Shown here in pieces: positions 5,641 through 12,018 of a stretch of DNA of 12,018 bases; positions within the stretch are counted from its first letter, which is position 1, and the number at the start of each line of letters is the position of its first letter. The notes under the pieces are model-generated. The model was not told the DNA's origin. It was given only the letters and a program-made list of their open reading frames with translations, and did no database searches. Origin of the DNA: Akkermansiaceae bacterium. GTDB lineage: Bacteria > Verrucomicrobiota > Verrucomicrobiia > Verrucomicrobiales > Akkermansiaceae. A program made the translations under genes and the position numbers. The DNA lies in assembly GCA_011524615.1 (NCBI GenBank), contig WTJZ01000191.1, positions 1-12,018 of the forward strand, in the 5' to 3' direction.

Positions 5641-7083
5641 CTACAGACGTTCAATGACGACCAACGTGATATCATCAGATTGAGCTGCCCCATCGACGAA
5701 TGCATCGACCGAGTCTAGAATCTCGAGACCGAGCTCATGGGCTCCGAGACCACTCTGATTTCGGGCTATGTCTTCTAGGCGGAGACTGCTAAACTCCTCT
5801 CCTGATCGATTATTGGCCTCGATGATACCATCGGTATAGAGCAGCAGAGTGTCTCCGCTCTTCATCTGGATTTGGTGGTCTTTGAGTAGAGTGGCGAAGA
5901 TGTCTCCTTCATCGATCCCCACTGCGAGCCCTGGAGGCTTGATCTTGTGTAGTTCGCAGCTCTCCGCCTTGAAGAAGTAGGCTGGATTATGTCCAGCTCT
6001 TGCGAGAGTGACTTCCCCAGTAGTATGGTTGAGGTGGGTATAGATCGCACTGATGAACATGTCTTCACGGACATCGGGATAGATCAGGCGGTTCAGCTTA
6101 TCGAGTCCTTCCGAGGGCGCGCTAGCTCCCTTAGAGATAGCCTTGAGCGTACTGCGGAAGGTCGCCATGATAATCCCTGCAGGAACGCCTTTTCCTGATA
6201 CGTCTGCGATAATGATGCCAGTTTCATTATCTGAGACAGCGGTATAATCGAAGTAATCACCACTGATCATGCTCGCGGGAACGTTGTAGCCGAATACCTT
6301 AAAGCCAGGAATCTCGGGCTCTTTCTCAGGAATGAGGACGCGCTGTACTTCTTGGGCGGTTTGGAGTTCGTTCTCGAGGCGTTTCTTTTCCGCTGCTTGG
6401 TGATGCGCCTTGAAGTTACCGATCGCAAAGGCCGATTGCTCTGCAATGGATTTAAAGGTGAAGAGGTCTTCGATTGAATAGGCATCGTGACATGACTCCT
6501 TGGTCACCGCGAGAACTCCTATTTGCTTGCCTGCATGAGTGAGGGGGGCGACCATCGCCGCTCCTTCTGCAGAGTAAGACACCATTTGGTCTAGGAAGCA
6601 GGGGTGTGCTCGGAGGCTATCGACCTTGAATGGGGCATTGGTTGCTAGAGCGTAGCCTAGTACTCCATCATAACGACTAACGGAGGTATGCTTGATGATG
6701 CTCTCCAGCTTCTCATTCGGCGAGAGGTCTGGGTCAGAGATGAGCTGGATACAATCAGCTGTGACAGAAGCTGGGCGGAGGGTCAGGCCTGATTGATCGA
6801 GGAGATAGAGTGCAGCGCCCTCGGACTGAGAGACTCGCTGAACACCGTCTACGATGAGTTTGTGTAACTTCTGCGGCGTTGTCTCAGCTGCGGTGGATAA
6901 GCCTAGATGGTGGAGGAAGTCGAACATCCGCTTCTCTCCCTGAGCTAGTTCCTTACGGATGAGCTCTGAGGATGCTAGATCTAGCTTCGTCTGATAGAGT
7001 CGCAGTATTACATAGACGAGTCCAATAATAGCAAGCCCTAGGAGGGTGTAGAAGATCAGGTCTATGTACGAGATATTGTCCAC
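5641..7083 (-). CDS. Membrane-anchored GAF - PP2C (SpoIIE/RsbU-type) serine phosphatase
   Basis: Predicted signalling phosphatase acting on a phosphorylated STAS-domain antagonist. Order over 480 residues: one N-terminal transmembrane helix (about 8-29); a short helical linker; a GAF-like sensor domain (about 60-225); a coiled-coil linker (about 228-250, EKKRLENELQTAQEVQRVLIP, the typical RsbU connector); and the SpoIIE/PP2C domain to the end. Metal-binding acidic motifs are intact: GDYFD (275-279), ADVSGKG (293-299), YTDGIIEANN (416-425) and SDDITL (469-474). It starts with GTG; the codon immediately before is TAA, so no upstream start is possible, and the next Met (53) would delete the membrane helix. 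It follows the STAS gene by 17 bp, evidently in one operon. Its direct target is inferred to be that neighbour. Confidence 0.92.
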   Translation of the reverse strand: MDNISYIDLIFYTLLGLAIIGLVYVILRLYQTKLDLASSELIRKELAQGEKRMFDFLHHLGLSTAAETTPQKLHKLIVDGVQRVSQSEGAALYLLDQSGLTLRPASVTADCIQLISDPDLSPNEKLESIIKHTSVSRYDGVLGYALATNAPFKVDSLRAHPCFLDQMVSYSAEGAAMVAPLTHAGKQIGVLAVTKESCHDAYSIEDLFTFKSIAEQSAFAIGNFKAHHQAAEKKRLENELQTAQEVQRVLIPEKEPEIPGFKVFGYNVPASMISGDYFDYTAVSDNETGIIIADVSGKGVPAGIIMATFRSTLKAISKGASAPSEGLDKLNRLIYPDVREDMFISAIYTHLNHTTGEVTLARAGHNPAYFFKAESCELHKIKPPGLAVGIDEGDIFATLLKDHQIQMKSGDTLLLYTDGIIEANNRSGEEFSSLRLEDIARNQSGLGAHELGLEILDSVDAFVDGAAQSDDITLVVIERL

Positions 7084-7100
7084 TTAGTAATAGCAGTATA

Positions 7101-7616
7101 CTACTCGTTCAGCTGCTGTTCAAAGGTTTTTATAACAGAAGAGAACTCTTCCTGATTTGAGTCGCTCAGAGATCCCAATGTCTTGTGGGTATCTAAGATG
7201 AGCCTCGCGTCAGGCTTTTTGGTGCCATCTTCTGGTGACCATTCCTTGAGCTTGGGTTTAACCTTACTGCAACTGCAATAGAGTTCGTTATTCTGAGAAT
7301 TGATTTCGAGGAGCGCATCGATGCCGAGCTCTTCGAGGGATTCACAGTTTTTCTCACTCACGCAGAAGAGATGGAGATTAGACTTGAAGGATGACTTATG
7401 CTTGATGGCGAGACCTGCGATCATACCCATGAAAGTCGAGTCCATGCCTGTACATTGTTCTAAGTCCAGCACGAGTTGCGTCTGGTCTCCGAGTTCGAGA
7501 ATCTTCTCAGAATATTTCTTAACGGTGGGCGCGAGGAAGACGTCTCCTTTTCCGAAAATCTTGATCCAGGAGAAATTATCCGCTTGCCCTATTTGGATGG
7601 ATGATGAATTTGCCAC
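7101..7616 (-). CDS. STAS-domain protein, anti-sigma-factor-antagonist-like
   Basis: 171 residues. The N-terminal ~100 resemble SpoIIAA/RsbV-type STAS domains: a beta strand and helix, then LVLDLEQCTGMDSTFMGMIA, where Ser60 in MDSTFMG sits at the position phosphorylated in SpoIIAA-like proteins. In such systems the dephosphorylated STAS protein sequesters an anti-sigma kinase, and a PP2C phosphatase reactivates it. The next gene is exactly such a phosphatase, supporting a functional pair. The C-terminal ~70 residues (CSCSKVKPKLKEW onward) are extra compared with minimal STAS proteins and are mainly polar; I do not recognise them. The start is GTG at 7616: no in-frame ATG occurs upstream before a stop, and the next Met (58) is inside the domain. 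No kinase of the RsbW type is present in this window, so the downstream partner is unknown. Confidence 0.82.
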   Translation of the reverse strand: MANSSSIQIGQADNFSWIKIFGKGDVFLAPTVKKYSEKILELGDQTQLVLDLEQCTGMDSTFMGMIAGLAIKHKSSFKSNLHLFCVSEKNCESLEELGIDALLEINSQNNELYCSCSKVKPKLKEWSPEDGTKKPDARLILDTHKTLGSLSDSNQEEFSSVIKTFEQQLNE

Positions 7617-7688
7617 TGATGACGAATGTTTAATAATTATGTGTAATAGCGTAGAGAGTAGTTTCTCAGATTACAACCTTTAATATCG

Positions 7689-7714
7689 TAAAAAGTGGCA
7701 TTTTTTGTGTCACT
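7689..7714 (-). terminator. Likely intrinsic terminator of tsaB
   Basis: On the minus strand AGTGACA (7714-7708) pairs with TGCCACT (7700-7694) with one A/C mismatch, closed by a seven-base A-rich loop, then five T residues (complement of A 7690-7694). It lies 24 bases after the tsaB stop and before the STAS gene. The stem is short and imperfect, so the call is moderate. If it works, STAS-phosphatase transcription starts within 7617-7690. Confidence 0.5.
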
Positions 7715-7737
7715 ATCAAATCAATTAGCGGAAGTAA

Positions 7738-8361
7738 TCAAAATGGTGATTTTGCTTTGGTGATGTGAGGTGGTCTTAGGTAGACGACTTCGTTAGGCTG
7801 TTGATTGAGTTGGTTTTGTGCTGAGTGCGTAAGAGATGACCAATAACGAATCAATTGCTCCGCAGATGCACTGACGATTTGTACAATTAAGTGTGCAGGT
7901 AAGGGAAGCTTTTCTGTCGGCTCGAATGAGCAGAATTGAGAAGATGGATCAGTAGCAGTAATAACCTCCGAGAATTCGTCTTTAGTATAGACCTTTGGGG
8001 TATGCATGCTGTGGTCTTGTAGGAAGTAGGCTCCTCTGCGGGCATCGCCGATGAGAACCTTTTCAGTGGGAGTATCGAGACCGTAGAAGGATGGGATAGT
8101 AGCGACTGGGCAGGAGTGCACAATGGCGATGGCTTCCGCGGTAGCGAGGCCGACGCGCGCTCCTGAGTAGGATCCCGGGCCAGATCCAACGAGAATTTGC
8201 GAAATAGGGGCAGGGGAGGCCTCGAGGAGCGACTTAATTTCATCCGCTAGAGGGACATTCACATTATTGTTATTTGGGAAGACACGTGTAAGGAAGGTGC
8301 CATTCTCTTGTAGAATAGAGACGCTTGCAGGCTCTGCGGAGGTTTCAATAGCGAGAATCAT
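7738..8361 (-). CDS. tsaB: tRNA threonylcarbamoyladenosine biosynthesis protein TsaB
   Basis: TsaB is the inactive ASKHA-fold partner of TsaD (with TsaE) in making t6A37 on ANN-decoding tRNAs. The 207-residue product shows the expected start MILAIETSAEPASVSIL (IDTS/IETS phosphate-1 motif), the TsaB hallmark GPGSYSGARVG (61-71; usually GPGSFTGLRIG), IGDARRGAYF (about 108-117; usually DAR..EVY), and the C-terminal VVYLRPPH block (usually PVYLR). This combination separates TsaB from TsaD, which is longer and carries two HxxxH-type metal ligands not seen here. tsaD and tsaE are not in the window. The ATG at 8361 places the IETS strand at residues 2-8, as in the family. No Shine-Dalgarno site precedes it; the leader is A-rich. 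The gene is divergent from gltA across 125 bp and is probably monocistronic. Confidence 0.93.
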   Translation of the reverse strand: MILAIETSAEPASVSILQENGTFLTRVFPNNNNVNVPLADEIKSLLEASPAPISQILVGSGPGSYSGARVGLATAEAIAIVHSCPVATIPSFYGLDTPTEKVLIGDARRGAYFLQDHSMHTPKVYTKDEFSEVITATDPSSQFCSFEPTEKLPLPAHLIVQIVSASAEQLIRYWSSLTHSAQNQLNQQPNEVVYLRPPHITKAKSPF

Positions 8362-8442
8362 GTTATTTTTTTTGAAAGTTAAGCGCTTTTTGCGAAATAA
8401 AGAAAATCAATTCATGATTTCTTTTGTTTCTCCCTTGATCAG

Positions 8443-8471
8443 TTGGGAATATGTGTTCTTAACTATGTTAA
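8443..8471 (+). promoter_or_regulatory. Tentative gltA promoter and dyad
   Basis: TTGGGA (8443-8448) and TATGTT (8464-8469) could be -35 and -10 hexamers, but the spacing of 15 is short. The -10 overlaps a 13-base inverted repeat TTAAC-TAT-GTTAA (8459-8471), an operator-like arrangement just before the gltA leader. Both assignments rest only on sequence resemblance. Confidence 0.25.
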
Positions 8472-8486
8472 AATAAAATTACAACC

Positions 8487-9617
8487 ATGTCAGACTACGC
8501 AAAAGGACTAGAAGGCGTCATTGCCAATGAATCGAAATTATCGAAAGTTGAGGGATTAGCAGGTAAGCTCTCGTATCTGGGGTATTCAATCGATGATCTC
8601 GTGGAGAATTGTTCTTTTGAAGAGGTGACCTACCTCTTACATAATGGACAGCTTCCAACAAAGGCACAACTCGCAGAGCTTGAGCAAACACTTAGAAATG
8701 ACCGTGAGGTACCACAAGGAATTCTCGATTACCTTAAGGTTGCTCCTAAGGACGCTCTTCCGATGGATGTGATCCGTACGGGTGTATCAATGCTCGGCCT
8801 CTATGATAAGCGTGCGGGTATCGGTGAGCCAGATCAAGAGTCTAACCGATTAGTTGCTCTCTCTATCGTGGCTAAGATTCCGGTCATCATTGCAGCATTC
8901 CACCGTTACCGTCAGGGACTAGAGCTTCCTCCAGTACGTAATGATCTCTCAGAGGCAGCTCACTTCCTCTATCTTGTAAATGGCGAGGAGCCATCAGAGG
9001 CAGCTACGCGTACACTCGATATCGCATACACTCTCCACGCAGACCACGGGATGAACGCTTCGACCTTCTCGTCACGTGTAACGGTTGCGACTCTCTCAGA
9101 TATGTACTCAGCGATCACATCAGCTGTAGGTACGCTCAAGGGACCACTTCACGGTGGTGCTAACGAAGGTGTGATCAAGATGCTTCTTGAAATCGGTGAG
9201 CCTGAGAACGTAGATGCGTTCGTGGAAGACTGTCTCGTCAATAAGAAGAAGATCATGGGGATCGGACACCGTGTTTACAAGGTACTCGACCCACGTGCTC
9301 CACACCTCCAGAAGATGGCTATCAAGCTGACGGAAGAGCTCGGAGAAGCGAAGTGGATCAAGATGTCAGAGCGTATTGCAGAGATTATGCGTGAGCGTAA
9401 GGGCCTCAATGCGAACGTAGACTTCTACTCAGCGACAGTATACTACTCACTCGGTATCCCTACAGACCTCTTCACACCGATCTTCGCGATCGCTCGTGCA
9501 GCAGGATGGACCGCACAGGTTCTCGAGCAGTTAGAGGATAACCGTCTCTATCGTCCACTTACTAAGTATGTTGGACCAGAGGAGTTACTCCCATTCGTAC
9601 CTCTCGAGGAGCGCTAG
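8487..9617 (+). CDS. gltA: Citrate synthase (short-form; 2-methylcitrate activity possible)
   Basis: Condenses oxaloacetate and acetyl-CoA to citrate, the entry step of the TCA cycle, in the cytosol. At 376 residues it is the short type typical of Gram-positive, archaeal and many other bacterial enzymes, lacking the N-terminal beta domain of the NADH-inhibited hexameric E. coli form. Conserved sites: LHADHGMNASTF (183-194), the catalytic His222 in GPLHGGANEG, His261 in GIGHRVYK, Asp312 in NVDFYS, then ARAAGWTAQVLEQ (336-348) and RLYRP (353-357). This subfamily includes PrpC/MmgD-like methylcitrate synthases that cannot be told apart by motif alone; no prpB or prpD is nearby, favouring plain citrate synthase. 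Codons are strongly biased (CTC, CGT, GGT), suggesting high expression. No Shine-Dalgarno site lies in the A/T-rich leader. Two tandem terminators follow. Confidence 0.95.
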   Translation: MSDYAKGLEGVIANESKLSKVEGLAGKLSYLGYSIDDLVENCSFEEVTYLLHNGQLPTKAQLAELEQTLRNDREVPQGILDYLKVAPKDALPMDVIRTGVSMLGLYDKRAGIGEPDQESNRLVALSIVAKIPVIIAAFHRYRQGLELPPVRNDLSEAAHFLYLVNGEEPSEAATRTLDIAYTLHADHGMNASTFSSRVTVATLSDMYSAITSAVGTLKGPLHGGANEGVIKMLLEIGEPENVDAFVEDCLVNKKKIMGIGHRVYKVLDPRAPHLQKMAIKLTEELGEAKWIKMSERIAEIMRERKGLNANVDFYSATVYYSLGIPTDLFTPIFAIARAAGWTAQVLEQLEDNRLYRPLTKYVGPEELLPFVPLEER

Positions 9618-9633
9618 TCGCAGGCATTCTTTT

Positions 9634-9664
9634 CTTCCCGAGAGTAGTATCGGGAAGTTTTTTT
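9634..9664 (+). terminator. First intrinsic terminator of gltA
   Basis: CTTCCCGA (9634-9641) and TCGGGAAG (9650-9657) form a perfect 8 bp stem over an eight-base loop, followed at once by seven T (9658-9664). It lies 16 bases after the gltA stop. A textbook Rho-independent terminator. Confidence 0.93.
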
Positions 9665-9666
9665 AT

Positions 9667-9700
9667 AGACGGGTCTCAGATACCCGTCTTCTTTTATTTT
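9667..9700 (+). terminator. Second, tandem intrinsic terminator
   Basis: AGACGGGT (9667-9674) and ACCCGTCT (9682-9689) form a perfect 8 bp stem over a seven-base loop, followed by the T-rich tract TTCTTTTATTTT reaching 9700. It begins two bases after the first terminator's T-tract. The doubled arrangement would strongly insulate prmC from gltA read-through. Confidence 0.8.
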
Positions 9701-9704
9701 GACC

Positions 9705-9710
9705 GAGGAG
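9705..9710 (+). promoter_or_regulatory. Shine-Dalgarno site of prmC
   Basis: GAGGAG lies four bases before the prmC ATG (9715). It is the only canonical Shine-Dalgarno sequence upstream of any gene in the window, and it fixes this start. Confidence 0.75.
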
Positions 9711-9714
9711 CATT

Positions 9715-10542
9715 ATGACGACACTTTTAGACACCTTGACTAAGGGGGCACAATACTTAGAGAAAAAGGGCGTAGACTCGCCACGTTTAACGATGGAGTT
9801 GCTGGTGGCGCATGTGATGAAGATGCAGCGCATGCAGTTATATCTAGAGTTTGATCGCCCTCTCGAGGAGGAGGAGCTCGAGAGCCTCCGTGGATTATTA
9901 AAGCAAAGGGGGGAGCGTGTGCCTCTACAGCATTTGATCGGTTCGGTAGAGTTCTATGGTCGTGAGTTTAAGTCTGACGCTAGGGCCTTGATTCCTCGAC
10001 CAGAGACGGAGGAGCTCGTGGAATACGTACTCAAGCTCGATCTCCCTGAGTCACCTCGTATCTTAGACCTGTGTTGTGGTACAGGAGTGATCGGGTTAAC
10101 CTTACAGGCGGAGCTCGGAGACGAGGCGCAGGTGACGTTGTCTGACGTCAGTGAGGAAGCGCTGTCTCTGGCTCGTGAGAATGCGGACGCGTTAGGTCTC
10201 TCTGTTGAGTTCGTCCATTCAGACCTCTTTCAGTCTCTCTCAGGGGAGTACGACCTCATCGTAAGTAATCCACCGTACGTCTCGACTGAGGTAGAATTAG
10301 AACCCGAGTTAAGTCATGATCCCGCTCTCGCCCTCTTTTCTGGTGCAGACGGCTTGGACCTTATTAGGCATCTCGTGCCGCAGAGTTTCGAGCGATTGAG
10401 TAGTGGGGGAGTACTCGCTCTAGAGGTGGGTTATGACCAAGGTGGGGCGCTGCAGCATTTGATGGAGCAGGCTGGATTTACCGACGTGAGAGTGGAGAGC
10501 GATATGTCTCAGATTGAGCGCTTCCCGATTGGTAAAAAGTAG
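9715..10542 (+). CDS. prmC: Peptide chain release factor N5-glutamine methyltransferase
   Basis: Uses S-adenosylmethionine to methylate the Gln of the GGQ motif in release factors RF1 and RF2, which improves termination. The 275-residue product has an N-terminal helical domain (about 1-85, with the conserved ERVPLQHLIGSVEFYG block) that docks the release factor. Then come PRPETEELVE (94-103), the SAM-binding motif LDLCCGTGVIGL (117-128; usually DLGTGSG), and the active-site SNPPYV (184-189) that holds the target glutamine. The ending, with a SQIERF segment in place of the usual D-x-x-G-x-x-R motif, is compatible with the family. Unlike its neighbours it has a Shine-Dalgarno site. It sits between a double terminator and murA. 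In many bacteria prfA is adjacent to prmC; it is not here. HemK is an older name for the same protein. Confidence 0.94.
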   Translation: MTTLLDTLTKGAQYLEKKGVDSPRLTMELLVAHVMKMQRMQLYLEFDRPLEEEELESLRGLLKQRGERVPLQHLIGSVEFYGREFKSDARALIPRPETEELVEYVLKLDLPESPRILDLCCGTGVIGLTLQAELGDEAQVTLSDVSEEALSLARENADALGLSVEFVHSDLFQSLSGEYDLIVSNPPYVSTEVELEPELSHDPALALFSGADGLDLIRHLVPQSFERLSSGGVLALEVGYDQGGALQHLMEQAGFTDVRVESDMSQIERFPIGKK

Positions 10543-10605
10543 GGGTGTTCATTGTAGTAATGAGTCACGATTCGCACGAGAGAGATTTAGAAGTTCATTC
10601 TTTGA

Positions 10606-10633
10606 AAAGAAGTCTATTTTTTATGACTTTTTT
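10606..10633 (+). terminator. Weak terminator-like hairpin between prmC and murA
   Basis: AAAGAAGTC (10606-10614) can pair with GACTTTTTT (10625-10633), about nine pairs with one G-T, over a ten-base loop that is mostly T. The T-run is itself part of the stem rather than following it, so termination would be inefficient. It may separate prmC from murA, or the region may only carry the murA promoter. Confidence 0.3.
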
Positions 10634-10648
10634 CTCGCTCTGCGTTGT

Positions 10649-10662
10649 CTGATAAAACACAT
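10649..10662 (+). promoter_or_regulatory. Leader motif shared with the AI-2E gene
   Basis: CTGATAAAACACAT lies 12 bases before the murA ATG and matches the AI-2E leader at 1264-1277 with one difference. GATAAA could be a -10 hexamer, but no clear -35 is spaced for it. The following AGGT (10667-10670) is a weak ribosome binding site four bases before the ATG. Confidence 0.2.
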
Positions 10663-10674
10663 AAATAGGTAATC

Positions 10675-11946
10675 ATGGATAAACTCATCGTATCAGGAGG
10701 CTCAACATTACAGGGGAGCATCAATATATCAGGTTCTAAAAATGCTTCTCTTCCTATCCTCGCGGCAACTATTCTTGCTGAGGATCCATGTATCATTCGT
10801 CGTGTGCCAGATGTATCGGACACGAACTACATGATCCAAATCCTGAACCAACTCGGGGTGCATGTAGAGCGCTCTAGTGGAACGGTACGTACGAACCCAG
10901 AGAACATTATTTCAGAAGCTCCATATGATCTCGTCAGAAAGATGAGAGCATCGATCTGTATCATGGGGCCACTCCTCGCACGTACAGGCCGCGCTAAGGT
11001 CTCTCTTCCGGGCGGATGTGTGATCGGAGACCGTCCGATCGACCTTCATATCAAAGGACTCGAAGCACTCGGTGCTAAGGTCGAGATGGAAGGCGGCGAC
11101 ATCACGCTCACAGCTCCAGAAGGCGGACTCGTTGGTGCAACGATCAACATGCGAGGTAAGAATGGTCCAACCGTTCTCGGTACCGATAACGTCATGATGG
11201 CTGCGACGCTCGCTAAGGGAACTACTGTGATCGAGTCGGCAGCATGTGAGCCAGAGGTGGTGGATCTCGCTAATTTCCTCAACTCTCTTGGTGCTAAGAT
11301 CACTGGTGCAGGTACGCGTAGCATTACGATCGAGGGTGTTGAACGTCTCGGCGGTATCGAACACCACGTTATTGCGGACCGTATCGAGGCTGGTACATAC
11401 ATGGTCGCTGGTGCGATGGCTAGTGAAGGGATCACGCTCAAGCGTGTCTCTCGTCCAGAGCTCAAGGCGGTAGAAGAAGTCCTCTTAGAGGCTGGACACG
11501 TTGTCGAGTTTGACGAGGAGAAGAACACTGTCTTCGTCGCGCCAGGTAAGAATCCTAAAGGATTCCAGATCGTGACAGAGCCTTACCCAGGTTTCCCTAC
11601 GGATATGCAGGCTCAGTTCTCAGCACTCGCAGCAGTGACACCAGGTATCTCAGTGATCAAGGATACGATTTTCCCACAACGCTTCATGCACTGTGCGGAG
11701 ATGAAGCGTATGGGCGCTGATATCCAAGTCGATAACGGACAGGCTGTGATCCAAGGTGGAAAGCCACTCAGTGGTGCTCCAGTAATGGCGTCTGACCTCC
11801 GAGCTTCGGCCGCCCTCGTGCTAGCGGGACTCTGTGCAGAAGGTGATACACACATCAGCCGTCTCTACCACATTGACCGTGGATACGAGAACATTGACGA
11901 CAAGCTCGAGCAACTCGGCGCGGATGTCCAACGTGTAAAAGAATAG
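10675..11946 (+). CDS. murA: UDP-N-acetylglucosamine 1-carboxyvinyltransferase
   Basis: First committed step of peptidoglycan synthesis: transfer of enolpyruvate from PEP to UDP-GlcNAc, cytosolic. The 423-residue product matches the family length (about 415-430). Catalytic and binding residues are all at E. coli-like numbers: Lys22 and Asn23 in SGSKNA, Arg91 in RKMRAS, and Cys115 in LPGGCVIGDRPIDLH. Cys115 is the residue alkylated by fosfomycin, so this enzyme is predicted to be of the sensitive type; some lineages carry Asp there. The C-terminal half shows GTDNVMMAA, ADRIEAGTYM, FPTDMQAQ, DLRASAALVLAGL and HIDRGYE. Codons are biased like those of gltA, suggesting good expression. A weak AGGT ribosome site precedes the ATG. 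It is followed by two hairpins. Confidence 0.98.
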   Translation: MDKLIVSGGSTLQGSINISGSKNASLPILAATILAEDPCIIRRVPDVSDTNYMIQILNQLGVHVERSSGTVRTNPENIISEAPYDLVRKMRASICIMGPLLARTGRAKVSLPGGCVIGDRPIDLHIKGLEALGAKVEMEGGDITLTAPEGGLVGATINMRGKNGPTVLGTDNVMMAATLAKGTTVIESAACEPEVVDLANFLNSLGAKITGAGTRSITIEGVERLGGIEHHVIADRIEAGTYMVAGAMASEGITLKRVSRPELKAVEEVLLEAGHVVEFDEEKNTVFVAPGKNPKGFQIVTEPYPGFPTDMQAQFSALAAVTPGISVIKDTIFPQRFMHCAEMKRMGADIQVDNGQAVIQGGKPLSGAPVMASDLRASAALVLAGLCAEGDTHISRLYHIDRGYENIDDKLEQLGADVQRVKE

Positions 11947-11960
11947 TCTTTACGCAAATA

Positions 11961-11988
11961 ATACACCTTATGGCTCGGTAAGGTGTAT
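11961..11988 (+). repeat. Hairpin after murA with loop complementary to window end
   Basis: ATACACCTTA (11961-11970) and TAAGGTGTAT (11979-11988) form a perfect 10 bp stem over the eight-base loop TGGCTCGG. It starts 14 bases after the murA stop. No T-tract follows, so it is not a clear intrinsic terminator. The loop bases GCTCGG (11973-11978) are complementary to CCGAGC at 12013-12018. Confidence 0.7.
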
Positions 11989-11989
11989 G

Positions 11990-12004
11990 AGAGTCTCCGA
12001 CTCT
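11990..12004 (+). repeat. Second hairpin after murA
   Basis: AGAGTC (11990-11995) and GACTCT (11999-12004) form a 6 bp stem with a TCC triloop, one base after the previous hairpin. Fourteen bases remain before the window ends, so what follows, including any T-tract or downstream gene, cannot be seen. Confidence 0.55.
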
Positions 12005-12018
12005 TGATGATCCCGAGC

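Noticed and set aside
5394..5705. 103-codon version of the frame upstream of grpE
   Set aside because: It starts inside the PP2C domain of the phosphatase in another frame. Only the short 3' part ending at grpE is worth comparing, and it is listed as a finding rather than a gene.
1240..7655. Shared ten-base string CGCTATTACA upstream of dxr and of the STAS gene
   Set aside because: Ten-base matches are expected many times by chance in 12 kb on two strands, and the positions relative to the starts differ.
10912..11528. Minus-strand frames of 151 and 160 codons opposite murA
   Set aside because: Both are shadows of murA, which has Lys22, Arg91 and Cys115 in place and strong codon bias on the plus strand.

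Overview
This 12 kb window is an ordinary bacterial chromosomal segment. It carries nine complete protein genes, one nearly complete gene cut by the left edge, and one structured non-coding interval; no RNA gene, CRISPR array, prophage or intact mobile element is visible. The gene set (MEP-pathway Dxr, MurA, ScpB, GrpE/DnaJ, TsaB, PrmC, a short citrate synthase, a GAF-SpoIIE phosphatase next to a STAS protein) fits a peptidoglycan-making bacterium of moderate GC. Gene content, the weak use of Shine-Dalgarno sites and overall protein style suggest the PVC/Verrucomicrobiota group. That placement is an impression, not something the sequence proves.

Layout, left to right. dxr (minus, 3' end off the window) is divergent from an AI-2E/PerM-type membrane protein gene (plus). 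That gene converges on scpB (minus), and the 258 bp between them hold several nested palindromes and a short stretch that reads like the C-terminus of an IS3-type transposase. Next, all minus: dnaJ with a strong terminator, preceded by grpE (2 bp apart), then a two-gene signalling unit of a STAS protein followed by a membrane-anchored GAF-SpoIIE phosphatase, then tsaB. tsaB is divergent from gltA (plus), which ends in two tandem terminators. prmC and murA (plus) follow, and the window closes in two hairpins downstream of murA.

Functions group loosely: isoprenoid precursor synthesis (dxr) and cell wall synthesis (murA); chromosome condensation (scpB); proteostasis (grpE-dnaJ); translation quality (tsaB for tRNA t6A, prmC for release-factor methylation); central carbon entry to the TCA cycle (gltA); and a partner-switching style signalling pair (STAS + PP2C).

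I did not find a convincing undescribed system. The points most worth a second look are the palindrome cluster at 2623-2815, the near absence of Shine-Dalgarno sites, the kinase-less STAS/phosphatase pair with two GTG starts, an acidic insertion in the AI-2E protein, and the hairpin pair after murA whose first loop is complementary to the last bases of the window.
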